Below, piece after piece: positions 22,186-34,271 of a DNA stretch of 64,000 nt. A program made the position numbers and the translations under genes. The notes beneath the pieces were generated by a model that was not told the DNA's origin, made no database searches, and saw only the letters and a program-made list of their open reading frames with translations. The stretch spans positions 83,254,120-83,318,119 of the forward strand of contig NC_083339.1 in the NCBI RefSeq assembly GCF_019175385.1, written 5' to 3'. The DNA is from Lycium barbarum. Lineage: Eukaryota > Streptophyta > Magnoliopsida > Solanales > Solanaceae. How positions within the stretch are numbered: position 1 is the first letter of the stretch; each line of letters begins with the position of its first letter.

Positions 22186-25100
22186 TGTTATATCCCGTGT
22201 TTTCACACGTTGGGAAAAATTCGATAAATAATGGATTCTTGAGATATGAGGCCAAATTTGATAGTTCGTTGAACATACGAGTTATGAATGAAAGAATAGA
22301 ATTATGAAAGTGCAGGACAAGGCTAAGGGTAATTTTGGAATTTTGGAAATTAGTTTCGGGAATTACAAAATGTGATCCATAAGTTATTGGGCTAAAAAAA
22401 AATTAATTGAATTGAAGCCCAAAGAGGGGTGCTTGGCCGGCCATTGTAGGCCTTGGCCCAAGCCCAAAATAATGTGATCATGTGCAAGGCATGTGACATT
22501 TAATTATAAGAAGACCAAGTCTTCATAACCTATCCATTATGAGACTTAGAAAAAAAAAAGAGAGATCAAGAGCAAGAAGTGAGGGTTTCGGGTGAGGTGA
22601 AGAAAAACAACCCCAAAAATATCTTTATTCAAAAATTCAAATCTTGTTGAATTCCTACTAATTCAAGGTCCCTTTGCATCTTGGTGTAGTTGGTTTGGAG
22701 TGGGGAGCTTTGGATTCCTCAAGGTGATCACTTGTCCAAGTAAAGGAAACTTGAAGAAAAGGTAAGAATTTCTATCTTGTTATTGTGTTGTTGAGCCTTA
22801 TTTGTGTTGTAGTATGTAGAAATGTGCTTATTGTATGAAGAAGTGGAAGTTTGCAAAGTGGGTGTGTGTGTGAGTGTGTAGCCGTATATATATATGGGAT
22901 GTATAGCCACAAATGTGTTGAAATTATGTTGTATTCTAGTTGTGAATGTGATGGAATTCATGTTGAGAATGAAAGTGGAATAAATTTGATTGAATGGCTA
23001 ACAATAGCCCTTGGCCGTGTGGTGTATATGGCTTGAGAATAAAATGGATTAAGATTGTTTAATGTGTTAGTTGTGTTGAGATTGTGATGTTTGTAATGTG
23101 AATGGAGTTAGAATGATATAAGTTGTATTGAATTGGAAGGTAGGAACTTATGTCGATTTAGTATGATTTTTCCGACATTAAGTAAATGAAGTGTTTGGTT
23201 GTGAATTTTGATGTTCTTTGATGAATTTGGGAAGTTGGAAACTTGTTTTGAAATTATATGCCAAAGATTTGATGTTTTGCATAAGTTATGTTTTTGGCGG
23301 AAACGTGTATATCATGTATATCAAGTGTATATCCTAAGAGGAATGATAGGAGATATCTTTAGATTTATGTGGTGATGATCTTGAATGATAATGGATGTGA
23401 GATTATAATGTTAATTCGAAAATCGGGTTGAATTGATAATTAAGTTGACTTGTGAGAAAAATTGTTAGTTGGAGGATATTTGTACTTGTAATGTTCATAG
23501 ATGACCTTGATGTTGTTGTTTGGGTTGTTGATTGATAAATTTTAGCCGAGTTGAATTCTCGGGGTGCTATATCTATAGGGGAAGTGCTGCCGAAATTTCG
23601 GTAGCCAATTTGTGCATTAAATCAAGACTTTGGCATCCATGGCTTACAAATGGTAAACTTGACCATTTGCAGTTTTTCGACGAAACGGGAAGCGAGTTTG
23701 AAGAAGCTTAAGGAGCGTGAAAGGTATGTAAAGCAACCCTATTACTTCCCTTGGCATGCCTTTAGTGAATTAGGGTCGGATCCGGGCCTCGAAGGACCTC
23801 GTGGCCCTCGGAATCCGCAAAGGAAATTTTCCATTTTTCCTTCAATAGAATTGAACATCTTTGGTGCCCTTTTGCTTGAAATAAGGCACCTTTACTTCAA
23901 ACTACTTGAAACGTCGCCGAATGTCCGTAGAACCTTTTTAGGTGACTCCATATGGTTAAAGAACACTATTTGGGCCCGCCGCCTTGTTTGTCCCGAGGCG
24001 GGCCCGCTAATTACGATTTTGCCCTTATGAGTTAAGGAATCCTTTTTAAGCAAATTTTTGAAAGAAAATGTGTTAAATACCTTTAAATTGTCTAAAGAAT
24101 GTGGTTTAAATATTCTATTAAGTCCAAGGAATTATTCTGATACCCGGTATGACTTCGGGGAAGCTATACTTCCGTAATTTATTTTGACATACGAAATGTG
24201 TTATTTTGATCCCGTCTGACTCATTTGATTTGTTCGTCTTCGATACGCTTCGTCGAGTCTTTGAAGATAATTATGACGTTTTAAATTGCATTAGTTTCTC
24301 ACTACTCTATTCGTGGATGTCCCAACGTTTCCCACACTGAGCCCGGGCCAGGATATGTTGTCAAGCGTAATCTTCTGCATTGTTCGCCGCGCCCCGAGGT
24401 GAGGGGGCAGGTATACGCGTACATGGGTCTGTGGAGTATGATGTGCCATGTCCGCCTGTTCTGATCTGATTTGTTATGGCCATTCTGATATGACATTTTA
24501 TGATACGGGGCCACGCCCCCTTTTCTGATTCCTATCTGTTGTGGCACCGATGTCGGGAGGGTGACCACGTTCTGTCTGCCGAGCCCTATGGCTGGGGCCG
24601 GATGTGATATGACATATGATTTTGTACATACTCTGTCTGTTTTGAAAATATGCAAATGACACTCAGGATTTTTCTACTCAGTTTTCTGAATCTATTATGA
24701 TTTATACTTCTGTACTTCTGCTTTACATATTCAGTACATATTTCGTACTGACCCCCTTTCTTCGGGGGCCGCGTTTTTATGCCGCGCAGGTACAGACGAC
24801 AGGTTTGCCGATCCACACGTCTAGGATCCTATTACTGCTATTTTGGGGCGCTCTCTTCTTCAGAGCCCATATTTTGGTACAGTCTGACACTACTATCTGG
24901 ATGTGTACAGTATTCTGGGTATGACGGGGCCCTGTCCCGTCCTATGACTGTGTTATGTTCTGTAGAGGTCTGTGGATATATCTGTGTGGGTTCTGTACAT
25001 ATGTTTGGGGCGTTTTGTTCTATGACGGCCTTCTCGGCCTATGTGTGCCAAGCCTACCCTTCTGTTAATTTCTGTAGTATTCACTAATGTTATTATATTA

Positions 25101-25187
25101 TTCCGTTAATTTGCTAATCTGGGTATCGGGTACGTATAGGTGCCCACCTAGGGCACCGGTCGCGGCCTACGGGGTTGGGTCGTGACA
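22186..25187 (+). repeat. Element A 3' LTR, complete (3002 bp)
   Basis: It begins TGTTATATCCCGTG and ends GGGTCGTGACA. The shared motif AGGGGAAGTGCTGCC is near 23577, and the hairpins are at 24732-24750, 24752-24768, 24850-24866 and 24923-24941. It directly joins the E LTR at 25188, which reads GTTAGCTTAACAT and matches the empty site at 44993. Confidence 0.93.
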
Positions 25188-26631
25188 GTTAGCTTAACAT
25201 ACCTGTTATATATTAACCGTAACCAAGTTTTCTTCGTCGCCTCTTTAGCCTATTTAATATGAAAGTAACACTATTGTTAGTAAACTACAATTTTCTAGCT
25301 TATAAATCTACAACCAACCACTTATAGTAATCATTTCTTAGTACATACTTCTTGATTAGGATTTTGATTAGTTAAAAACTTGACGGAAATCGGGCAGCAT
25401 TTCCTCTGTATATCTTGCCTAACTCGAACTTCCAATTAATCTCCGATTAGCACAGCATTACCAACAACAACAATAACAACCAAATAGCCTCTCTTAATTC
25501 TTTTTCAACTTACGTCATTAACATTTAAGGTTATACAATAAGCAGATCATTATACACTTCGTATACGACACCTTATGCACTTGTTTTCTTCCAAATTTAC
25601 AAGCCACATTAACAGCAACACAACAACAACCAACTACCATCCATGTACAAGAAAATTTCTCCGATACCATTTCAATAGCAATCCAAAACAGCCCACTAAG
25701 ACTACAACATCAAAAATATAATTTTCGACCTTAACTTCGCAAAACTACAACCACACGGAGAAGAGTATAATTTTGTCATGGACAACAACATCTATACGTA
25801 TTTATCACTAAATTTCCAGCCCCTCAACATGAACAAATTAACTTCAATTACCATACAACAATAACGACAACACTAATCAAATTTAACCCATCGTTGCTAA
25901 ATTGGAACAACACCAACACGGTCCAAACGGAACCTTAACGTTAACGTATATAATTTCTTGCATCCAATTCCACTTAATGAGAGTTAATCTCTCGATTACA
26001 ACATCATCTAATCCAATTACACCATAAAAAGAGAAGGTCTTACCTTAATTTAATTGGAGCAAATTCTACACTCAGTTGCACCAATTGCACTATTTCCTCT
26101 TCCTCAATTCAATTCCTTATGTTGCTTCCACCTCCTTGGACGTGTAAAGTACCTTAGGATAAAAAAAATTTAAAAAAGGATTGCCTGGGCCGTGAGCAGC
26201 CATGGCTAAACTATGAATTTGTTTTCAACAAAATGAGAAGGTGAAGTGTAAATCTGTAGTCATCAAAGGCCATATATATGCAGCCCCTAAATTCTACACG
26301 TGCCCCTCCACAATGAATCATCCACTTTATTTCATTTTATTATATTTATTTTTTTTAATTATAGAATTCGGTGAGGCCCACTTAATTGTCTAATTAACTG
26401 ACTTAATTAATCTTAATTAATCACTAATACCCACTTAATAATCTAATCATAGTTAATTATTCCCTAATCTCCATTAATAATTCTACAATAATTGGAATTT
26501 ACAAGCAAGTCGTGCCATATTAAAAATCGGGATTAAAAGTCCTTGTCTCATATCCCAAAAATAATCTCGTCCTTAAACTTATGTCGATTAGCTTATGAAT
26601 AATCCAACGTACAAAAATACGGGATGTAACA
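25188..26631 (-). repeat. LTR fragment E, minus strand (start half)
   Basis: It matches 44993-46436 with about 5% differences in the first 560 bases by eye. Its minus-strand start TGTTACATCCCGTATTTTTG lies at 26631 and abuts F1 LTR sequence with the same junction as at 46436/46437. The rest of the LTR was cut off by the A insertion. It holds many short AAC/ACA runs and poly-T/A tracts but no coding trace. Confidence 0.88.
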
Positions 26632-26844
26632 TTGTTAGCCTTGTCGGCTCATGTACATTGACGTGGTATAAATGCCAATGATGATATAAAGGCATTGTTG
26701 TCCAATGGGACTAGTATGAATGATGAATAGAAATGTATGTTTAATTATGTGACTCACCTAGATGTAAGTGTAAGTGCAAGCCAAGGGGTACCCGGGTGGG
26801 CTAGCACCGGGCGCTCGTCGCGGACCCCTAAACGGGTCGTGACA
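26632..26844 (+). repeat. F1 5' LTR, last 213 bp
   Basis: It corresponds to about 34059-34271 of the F1 3' LTR: GTTAGCCTTGTCGGCTCATG through GGGTCGTGACA. The upstream part was separated by the E insertion between ATCATTTT and GTTAG of the original LTR. Confidence 0.88.
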
Positions 26845-27054
26845 AAAGTGGTATCAGAGCAGTTCAGTCCTAGGTTGTGTCTACGAGCCATGTCTAGTAG
26901 ACTCTTGGTTATGGGTGTGTTACGTGCCACACTTATAAACAAGAAGCTGCGGGCATTTTAGGAATGATTGACCTTCTTTCCTCATAAGAATCGTGCGATA
27001 GAGCTATGATATAAGAAATTCTTGTTCCTTAATCGTGTGTTGTGTATTTCAGAA
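26845..27054 (+). other. F1 PBS and leader
   Basis: AAAG, then TGGTATCAGAGC at 26849-26860, perfect for initiator tRNA-Met. The leader (AGTTCAGTCCTAGGTTGTGT) is a different version from that of A, B and H, which supports F as a separate subfamily. Confidence 0.88.
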
Positions 27055-28257
27055 ATGCCTGTAAAGAGAAAGGGTACAGCAGCCCAAAAGGGCAAGACGA
27101 TGGCAGAAAAGCAGGCTGAAAGAGCACCGCCACCGGTAGTAGAGGAAAATGAGTCCCAGTGTGCGGCTCAATCTCAGTGCTCTCGTTCAGTACTTATATT
27201 AGAGTAGCGTGAGGGAGCCTCAGCCCTAGGTCCAGCACCTCCGGATCCTCCACCGGATGCTTGAGGCCAAGATGTGAAAGATGCCATACATTTTCTTACT
27301 TAGTTGGTTGCTGCCCAGACTCAGCGGAAAAGTACAGGGCAGGGTGATAGGGTTGTTAGTGCAAGGGCCCATGACTTCATTACCTTAAACCCTCCGGAAT
27401 TCTTTGGATCAAAGCCGGAAGAGGACCCTTAGGATTTTATTGATGGTATGTTGAGGACGCTTCGACTGATACATGCTTCGGACGTCGAATCGGTGGAGTT
27501 AGTGTCGTATAGATTAAGAGATGTCTCGACCCAATGTACACAGTTTGGATGGATTCATGGGGAGCCAATGCACCTCCCCCGGTATGGCAAGAGTTTGTTG
27601 ATGCTTTCCTCTGACACTATATGCCTCCAGAAGTTCGGCGAGCTAGAGCCGAAAAGTTCTTAAATTTGAGGCAAGGTAGCATGAGTGCTCTAGAGTATAG
27701 TCTCCGCTTCAATTCCTTGGATAGGTGTGCTTCGGCCATGGTAGCGGATATGGGTGACCAAGTGCATCGATTTGTGAAAGGCCTAGGGCCGCATTTGACG
27801 GATAGGTGCTTGACTGCGTCCTTTCAGGACAATATGGATATTGCACGCATTCAGGCTCATGCTCAGAACTTAGAAGAAAGTTTACAACAGTAGAGAAGTG
27901 AACGTGAGCAGGATAGGGGTCATAGCAAGAGGGCAAGATCTTCAGGTCCGATGAGTGAGTTTAGAGGTGGGCACATACAACAAATTTGTAGGCACTCGGG
28001 CTACTCTATTACTAGTGAGCCTTCATAGTTTTGAGGCCAGAGATTCGATAGATCTACTCGTTCTGGGCCGAGTCAGAGTTTTTTGGGGTCTCAGTTCAGA
28101 GATGATTCGGGTCAGGCAAGGCCACCCGTACCACGATGTTCCCAGTGTGGAAAGTTGCATTGGGGTCGATGCCGATTGGGTTCCGATGTTTGCTATTCAT
28201 GTAGTCGACATGGCCATATCTTGCGTGATTGCCCCTCAGTTCATGGTAGAGGTAGGA
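27055..28257 (+). pseudogene. gag: F1 gag, broken by stops and frameshifts
   Basis: It starts at ATG 27055 (MPVKRKGTAAQKGKTM), collinear with the A and H starts. An in-frame TAG ends the first piece at 27205-27207, and TAG near 27430 lies in the gag domain start (GAGGACCCTTAGGATTTT, shared with F2). Recognisable parts are LRTLRLIHASDVESVEL, the capsid-like core MPPEVRRARAEKFLNLRQ with YSLRFNSLDRC (27621-27893), and the nucleocapsid CSQCGKLHWGRC and CYSCSRHGHILRDC near 28135-28240. All cysteines and histidines of both knuckles are still present. It cannot be made as one protein. Confidence 0.85.
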
Positions 28258-31200
28258 CCCAGCCTTCAGGTTCGTTAGCCGGGACTTCAGCATCTGTGCG
28301 CCCTCTGGGGCCAGGTTCACATGCGCCAGTCGGCCATGGTAGAGGCAGAGGGAGAATTCCCAGTTCTAGCGATTCTCAGCACCGTGTTTATGCTTTGGCT
28401 GGACGCCAAGATCTTGAGTCTTCTCCTGACGTGGTCACTGGTATATTATCGGTATTCTCTCGTGATGTATATGCTTTGATTGATCTGGGTTCCACATTGT
28501 CATACGTTACTCCATATATTGCGGGTCGATTTAGAGTCGAACCGGAGTCGATCAAAACTTTTGAGGTGTAGTTGGTGAATTGATAATAGCTAGCCGAGTA
28601 TATAGAAATTGTGTAGTTGTGATTTGAGATCGTCATACCATGATTGATTTGCATGAGTTAGAAATGGTGGATTTTGATGTTATTATGGGTATGGATTGGT
28701 TGGCTTCTTGTTACACCAACGTTGATTGTAGAATGAAAATAGTTCGTTTCCAATTTCTGGGAGAACTAGTTTTAGAATGGAAAGGAAATACGGCGTCACC
28801 AAAAGGTATGTTTATTTCCTACCTAAAGGCAAGGAAAATGATCACAAAAGGTTGTATTTATCATCTAGTGCGAGTTCAAGATATAGAAGCTGAATCGCCA
28901 ACTCTTCAGTCGGTTCCCGTAGTAAATGAATTTCCGGATGTGCTCCCGGAAGAGCTTCCAGGCCTCCTCCCGAGCGGGAGATTGTTGATGTGTTGCCAGG
29001 AACTAAGCCTATATATATTCCTCCCTATAGAATGGCACCCGCAGAATTGACAGAGTTGAAGGAGCAGTTGAAAGACTTGCTTGAGAAAGGCTTTATTAGG
29101 CCTAGTTCATCCCCGTGGGGAGCACCCGTATTGTTTGTCCGAAAGAAAGATGGCTCCTTGAGAATGTGCATTGATTATCGGCAATTGAATAAGGTAACGA
29201 TTAAGAATAAATATCCTCTCCCGAGGATTGATGACTTATTTGATCAATTGCAAGGCGCCAAATGGTTTTCGAAGATAGATTTAAGATACGGATATCACCA
29301 TGTGAGAGTTAGGGAGAAAGATATCCCTAAGACACCTTTCAGAACAAGGTATGGTCATTTTGTGTTCTGGGTAATGTCATTTGGGCTAACTAATGCACCG
29401 GTAGTGTTTATAGATTTGATGAACAATGTGTTCAGGCCCTTTCTGGATTTATTTGTGATTGTATTCATCGATGATATCTTGGTGTATTCTAGATCAGAGG
29501 CAGAACATGCGGATCATTTGCGTACTATCCTTGGAGTTCTTCGAACTCGAGAGTTGGATACAAAATTCTCCAAGTGTGAGCTTTTGTTGAACTCAGTGGC
29601 ATTTCTGGGGCACATTGTTGCTGCAGATGGTATTCGAGTGGATAGTCAAAAGATTGAGGCCGTGAAGACTTGGCCAAGGCCCACAACTCGTACCGAGGTT
29701 CGTAGCTTTCTGGGCTTAGCAGGTTATTATTGGAAATTTGTTGAAGGTTTTTCTTCTATTTCTGCCCTGCTCACAAAGTTGACCCAGAAATCAGGAAAGT
29801 TTCAATGGACAGATGTTTGTGAACGTAGCTTCCAAGAGTTGAAAGGTAGATTGACTTCCGCCCCAGTCTTGACACTTCCAGAGGGAGTGGAAGGACATAT
29901 TGTTTATTGCGATGCTTCAGGTGTGTTGGGCTAGGCTGTGTATTGATGCAACACGGTAAGGTGATTGCGTATGTTTCAAGGCAATTGCGGAAACATGAAA
30001 GGAATTACCCTACCCATGATCTAGAATTGGCCGCAGTGGTTCATGCATTAAAGATATGGAGACATTATTTATATGTTGTCCATGTGGATATTTATACAGA
30101 TCATAAGAGTTTTTAGTATATCTTCAAGCAGAAAGAGTTGAATTTGCGGCAACGACGATGGTTGTAGTTACTAAAAGACTACGATGTCGATATCATGTAT
30201 CACCCCGGAAAGGCAAATGTTGTGGCTGATGCCCATAGCCGCAGATCTATGGGAAGTTTATGTGATGTAAGACCAGAGAAAAGAGAAATGGTTCGTGAGC
30301 TGCAACAACTAGCTAGTTTAGGAGTTCGAGTAGTGGACTCGGGTAGCTAGGGAACTACTATTCAGAATTGAGCAGTCTCGTCGCTAGGAGCAGAAGTGAA
30401 GAAGCGACAATACGAAGATTTCATGCTAATGCATTACAGGGATACACGCTCTCAGAAAGAGAAGTCATCATTTGAGCTTTCAGGAGACGCAGTTCTCCGA
30501 TGTCGAGGCAGATTATGCGTTCCCAATGTGGCAGGTTTACGCCACCAAATATTGAGAGAAGCTCATTGTTCCCATTATTCTGTTCACCCCGGTGCGACGA
30601 AAATGTATCATGATCTTAATTATATATATTGGTGGAATGGAATGAAGAAAGATATAGCGGGATTCGTAGCTCAATGTCCCAACTGTCAGCAAGTGAAAAT
30701 CAAGCACCAAAAGCCGGGTGGATTGTTGCAAGCCATATAAATTCCAACTTGGAAGTGGGAAGTAATTAACATGGACTTCATTGCAGGCTTACCCCGTTCT
30801 CGAAGTAAGTACGATTCTATATGGGTGATTGTGGATAGGCTCACAAAGTTAGCTCATTTCTTACCAGTCAGAACGACCTATGTGACCGAAGATTATGCAA
30901 GGCTTTAAATTAAAGAGATAGTGAGACTCCATGGTATTCCAGCATCTATTATCTCTGATAGAGGGACTCAGTTTACAACAAATTTTTTGAAGTCTTTCCA
31001 AGAGGGTTTAGGGACCCAAGTGAGCCTTAGCACGACATTTCACCCGCAGACCGAAGGGCAACCTGAGCGCACCATTCAGACTCTTGAAGATAAGTTCCGG
31101 GCATGTATGCTAGATTTTGGAGGTAATTGGGATGACCATTTGCCGCTCATTGAATTTGCTTACAATAATAGCTATCACTCTAGCATTCAAATGGCACCGT

Positions 31201-31830
31201 ATGAAGCCTTATATGGCGGAAGTGTAGATCCCCAATTGGGTGGTTTGAACCAGGAGAGAGTAAGTTGATAGGGCCAGACTTGGTCCAACAAGCTATAGAG
31301 AAAGTCAAGCTCATACAAGATCGGTTGTTAGCAGCCCAAAGTCGTCAAAAGTCAAAAGTCCTATACAATCTCAAGTGAAATATTGGGTATTCTTGAAAGT
31401 GTCGCCAATGAAGGGCGTCATGAGACTTGGAAAAAAGGGGAAGCTTAGTCCCCGATACATTGGGCCCTATGAGATTGTACGAAAGATAAGCAAAGTGGCC
31501 TATGAGCAAGAGTTACCTTCAGATTTGGAGTTAGTCCATCCAGTTTTTCATGTCTCGATGCTTCGAAAATGTGTTGGAGACCCTACTAAGGTCGTGCCAA
31601 TAAGTGATGTGCATGTGACAGAAAAGTTGACTTATGAAGAAGTACCCATTGCCATACTAGATAGGCACGTACGGAGGCTTAGAAACAAAGAGGTGACCTC
31701 AGTTAAGGTTCTACGGAGGAGTAGTAAACGAGAGGAAACGACATGGGAAGCGGAAGAAAGTATGCAATCCAGATACCCGCATTTATTCCAACCCCATGAA
31801 GAGATTCAAGATGAAACACTAACGATATAA
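28258..31830 (+). pseudogene. pol: F1 pol, broken
   Basis: The pieces are in the order protease, RT, RNase H, integrase, chromodomain. The protease motif reads DLGST instead of DPGST, with a TAG soon after (28569). A small deletion and frameshift precede RT near 28975. RT (28990-29934) keeps KIDL and FIDD. RNase H (29907-30116) keeps YPTHDLELA and DIYTDHKS, followed by TAG. The integrase zinc region is at 30396-30740; the core is broken by a stop at 30739 and another at 30908, but keeps SIISDRG. The chromodomain piece is 31375-31830, with the tail YPHLFQPHEEIQD that distinguishes F-type from A-type pol. At least seven interruptions are visible. Confidence 0.9.
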
Positions 31831-32042
31831 GGTATATATGCTTACTTTTCATGCTTTTGGTCATGTGTGGCCATAGATATGTTGATATTGTGATGTAGCC
31901 CCGTGAGGCGATGATATTATAGGTTGTTGTGGTAGGTTGGTAGTGCCAAATTGCAGGGGAAACTCTGGCGAAATTTTCGCGGGATCCCGAGTGTTTAACA
32001 TTCGAGGACGAATGTTCCAAAAGGGGGGGGGGGGGGGGAGAA
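31831..32042 (+). other. F1 3' untranslated part, inverted repeat and G-rich polypurine tract
   Basis: It contains the shared motif AGGGGAAACTCTGGCGAAAT near 31957, the inverted repeat AACATTCGAGGACGAATGTT at 31997-32016, and a polypurine tract with 16 consecutive G (32023-32038). The LTR starts at 32043. In this subfamily the AGGGGAAA motif lies before the LTR, whereas in A and H it is inside it. Confidence 0.85.
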
Positions 32043-34271
32043 TGTTACACCTTGAGCATTTCCCCGCGAACGTACAGTGGATAGGCTAACAAACGTCATA
32101 GCGTGTACAATGTTTTAATAAGAAGTGAACGACGTTTGACGACCCTAAGTAATATTCCGAAGGCAATTGCAATAAGAGATAGGTTATGCTCCTTAATGAC
32201 TAATTATAGGTTCTGAAAATGTGGAAAGTTGCAGATTTGCACTTTGGCCAGTTGATCGTAAAATGAAATACAGACCGTAAAGTAGTTTACGGGTCGTAAA
32301 CTTCCATGTCGTATTTCAACTTCCAAAACTTCAACTTTCTGTCAAATGCTTGAATAGTTAAAGACGACTTGAAATACGGCCCGTAAACTGAAATACGGCC
32401 CGTAAACTGTGTTCGTAAATCACCATGTCTCAGCCTGACCTTCTGGTTCTGTTATGATTAAATACGTCCACGAAATACAGCCCGTAAACTGGAATACGGA
32501 CCGTAAACTGAGTTTACGACCACTGTTGCACTTTCGACGATTGTTCATTCCAGATCAGATTTTGGGCTATTAAAAAGGGGACCAAGTTTATTATTTTATT
32601 TCCACACTTCATCCCTTCTCTCTAAAACATCTCTCTACATTTATTCCATAAAAATTCAAGGATTATTAGTGATCAACAACATAAACCAAGTGAATCAAGT
32701 GTAAGAAAACCCATTAAAGATCATACAAGTCAAGAAATCTCATTGGAGGTGAACTAGGGTTTTTGCTCAAGTGGAGTATTATCAACCAAGGCTTGTTCCT
32801 ACGACATCTAAGGTAAGATTTATGATATTTGTATGTTGTTTAAGGTATTTGAGAGTTGAAATACTTGGATTGTAGAATGGTATAGAAAAATGGGTCATGA
32901 ATGTGGAATAGTGCCATTTTGAGAAATAGCTTAACTTGAGTTACGATTTTTGATGTGTTGTGATGTAAATATGTTATAAATGATGTTTAGAACATGAGAT
33001 GAGCAATGTATTAGAATGGATGTCGTCGTGCGTTATGGACATGGATATGGATGATTGAAAGTAAGTCCAGAAATATGGATAATGTGGATGAATAACGACT
33101 ATCGTTATAGTATTGTGAAAGTATTATTGACGTTTGAGAGTTGATATACGCTATAGAGGAATGTCGTATAAATAGAGGAGATGTTGTCCAATTTTCTCTA
33201 GTTTTTGTCATGTATGCTAGCTATCGATTTTATCTATGTATGACTATTATGGAACCCCGAGCTTATGAGGCTGGGTAGGATATGTAAATCAGTATGTATA
33301 TGATTATGTAATGCGTGCACACCTCTGCAGATGGTACGAATAACCCTGACGCCTTGGTAGGGCTAGGTAGGTGTAACCCTAATGCCTTGGTAGGGCCAGG
33401 TATGTGTAACATTGAGCGTTGGTTGGCCAAGTGCGTATGAAACACCGATCCTGCATGGTCGATTATGCTACGTAAATGCTATGTATATGATATGATTACG
33501 TATATGATATAGATACGAGTACGACTACAAATATGATACGATATGAATGTGAATAAGGGTATGTATACAAATATGAGTACAAATATGGAACGGATACAAT
33601 TATGGGTACGGACATGGATGTATGTGCACTAATACACATTAGAAATGTAAAGTTCCTATGAAAGGCAAGTAAGTGCCTATGACGATGATATTACCATCTC
33701 CCATTTTGTGCTATTCTTCATGTTGTTCATTATGCTTCTATATTAATATTGATTATGCTTTACATACTTAGTACATTCTTCGTACTAACGTCCTTTTGTT
33801 TGTGGACGCTTCGTCATGCCCGCAGGTGCACAGGGAGACAGGCTTGATCTATAGCTACATTCTCAGGGACTACATAGCGGAGCTCCATTTCATTCGGAGC
33901 TATAGTTTTTGGGTACTTATTCTATTGTGTACAAAATTATGGGCATAGCGGGGTTCTGTCCCGCTTATGTGATATGACATACTCTCCTTAGAGGCTCGTA
34001 GACATGTGTACGTAGTTAGATGTGTTTGGCCTTGTCAGCCTATATTTTGTATATCATTTTGTTAGCCTTGTCGGCTCATGTACATTGACGTGGTATAGAT
34101 GCCAATGATGATATAAAGGCATTGTTGTCCAATGGGACTAGTATGACTGATGAATAGAAATGTATGTTGAATTATGTGGCTCACCTAGATGTAAGTGTAA
34201 GTGCAAGCCAAGGGGTGCCCGGGTGGGCTAGCACCGGGCGCTCATCGCGGCCCCCTAGACGGGTCGTGACA
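32043..34271 (+). repeat. F1 3' LTR (2229 bp)
   Basis: It starts TGTTACACCTTGAGC and ends GGGTCGTGACA. U3 holds a cluster of TACGGNCCGTA palindromes (32288-32505). The hairpin block is at 33768-33808, 33881-33901 and 33947-33965, here with CGTCC/GGACG and AGCTCC/GGAGCT stems. Relative to the F2 LTR it lacks about 395 bp between GCTATCGATT (33221-33230) and ATGTATGACT (33236), equal to about 60749-61143 in F2. It is followed directly by gag sequence of G. Confidence 0.9.
32288..32505 (+). repeat. Cluster of TACGGNCCGTA palindromes in F1 U3
   Basis: Exact copies lie at 32375-32385, 32394-32404 (both TACGGCCCGTA) and 32495-32505 (TACGGACCGTA). Near matches lie at 32288-32298 (TACGGGTCGTA) and 32476-32486 (TACAGCCCGTA). 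Most are followed by AACTG. F2 has the equivalent cluster at 52107-52332. Confidence 0.8.

Larger units (their letters stand above)
15650..25187 (+). mobile_element. Element A: young, nearly intact Tekay-type gypsy retrotransposon
   Basis: The order is truncated 5' LTR (15650-16971), PBS (16976-16987), gag, pol, polypurine tract and complete 3' LTR (22186-25187). The two LTR parts differ at about five positions in 1.32 kb by eye, so the insertion is recent. The gag-pol frame runs from 17174 to 22078 in one frame, interrupted by TAG at 17528 and TAG at 18458. It is inserted in the E LTR: the uninterrupted site is seen at 44993, and GTTAG follows the 3' LTR at 25188-25192. The left copy of GTTAG is absent because the left side was lost in the fusion to D. 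Confidence 0.92.
26632..34271 (+). mobile_element. Element F1: decayed Tekay-type element, 5' LTR mostly displaced
   Basis: The order is 5' LTR end (26632-26844), PBS (26849-26860), gag-pol remains (27055-31830), polypurine tract, and 3' LTR (32043-34271) starting TGTTACACCTTG. F2 at 46437-62184 is its duplicate. The right flank is the gag of element G, starting CAGGG at 34272. The left flank is hidden by E. The many stops and frameshifts are in part shared with F2 (for example TAG after the protease region at 28569 and at 48372), so decay began before the duplication. Confidence 0.9.
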
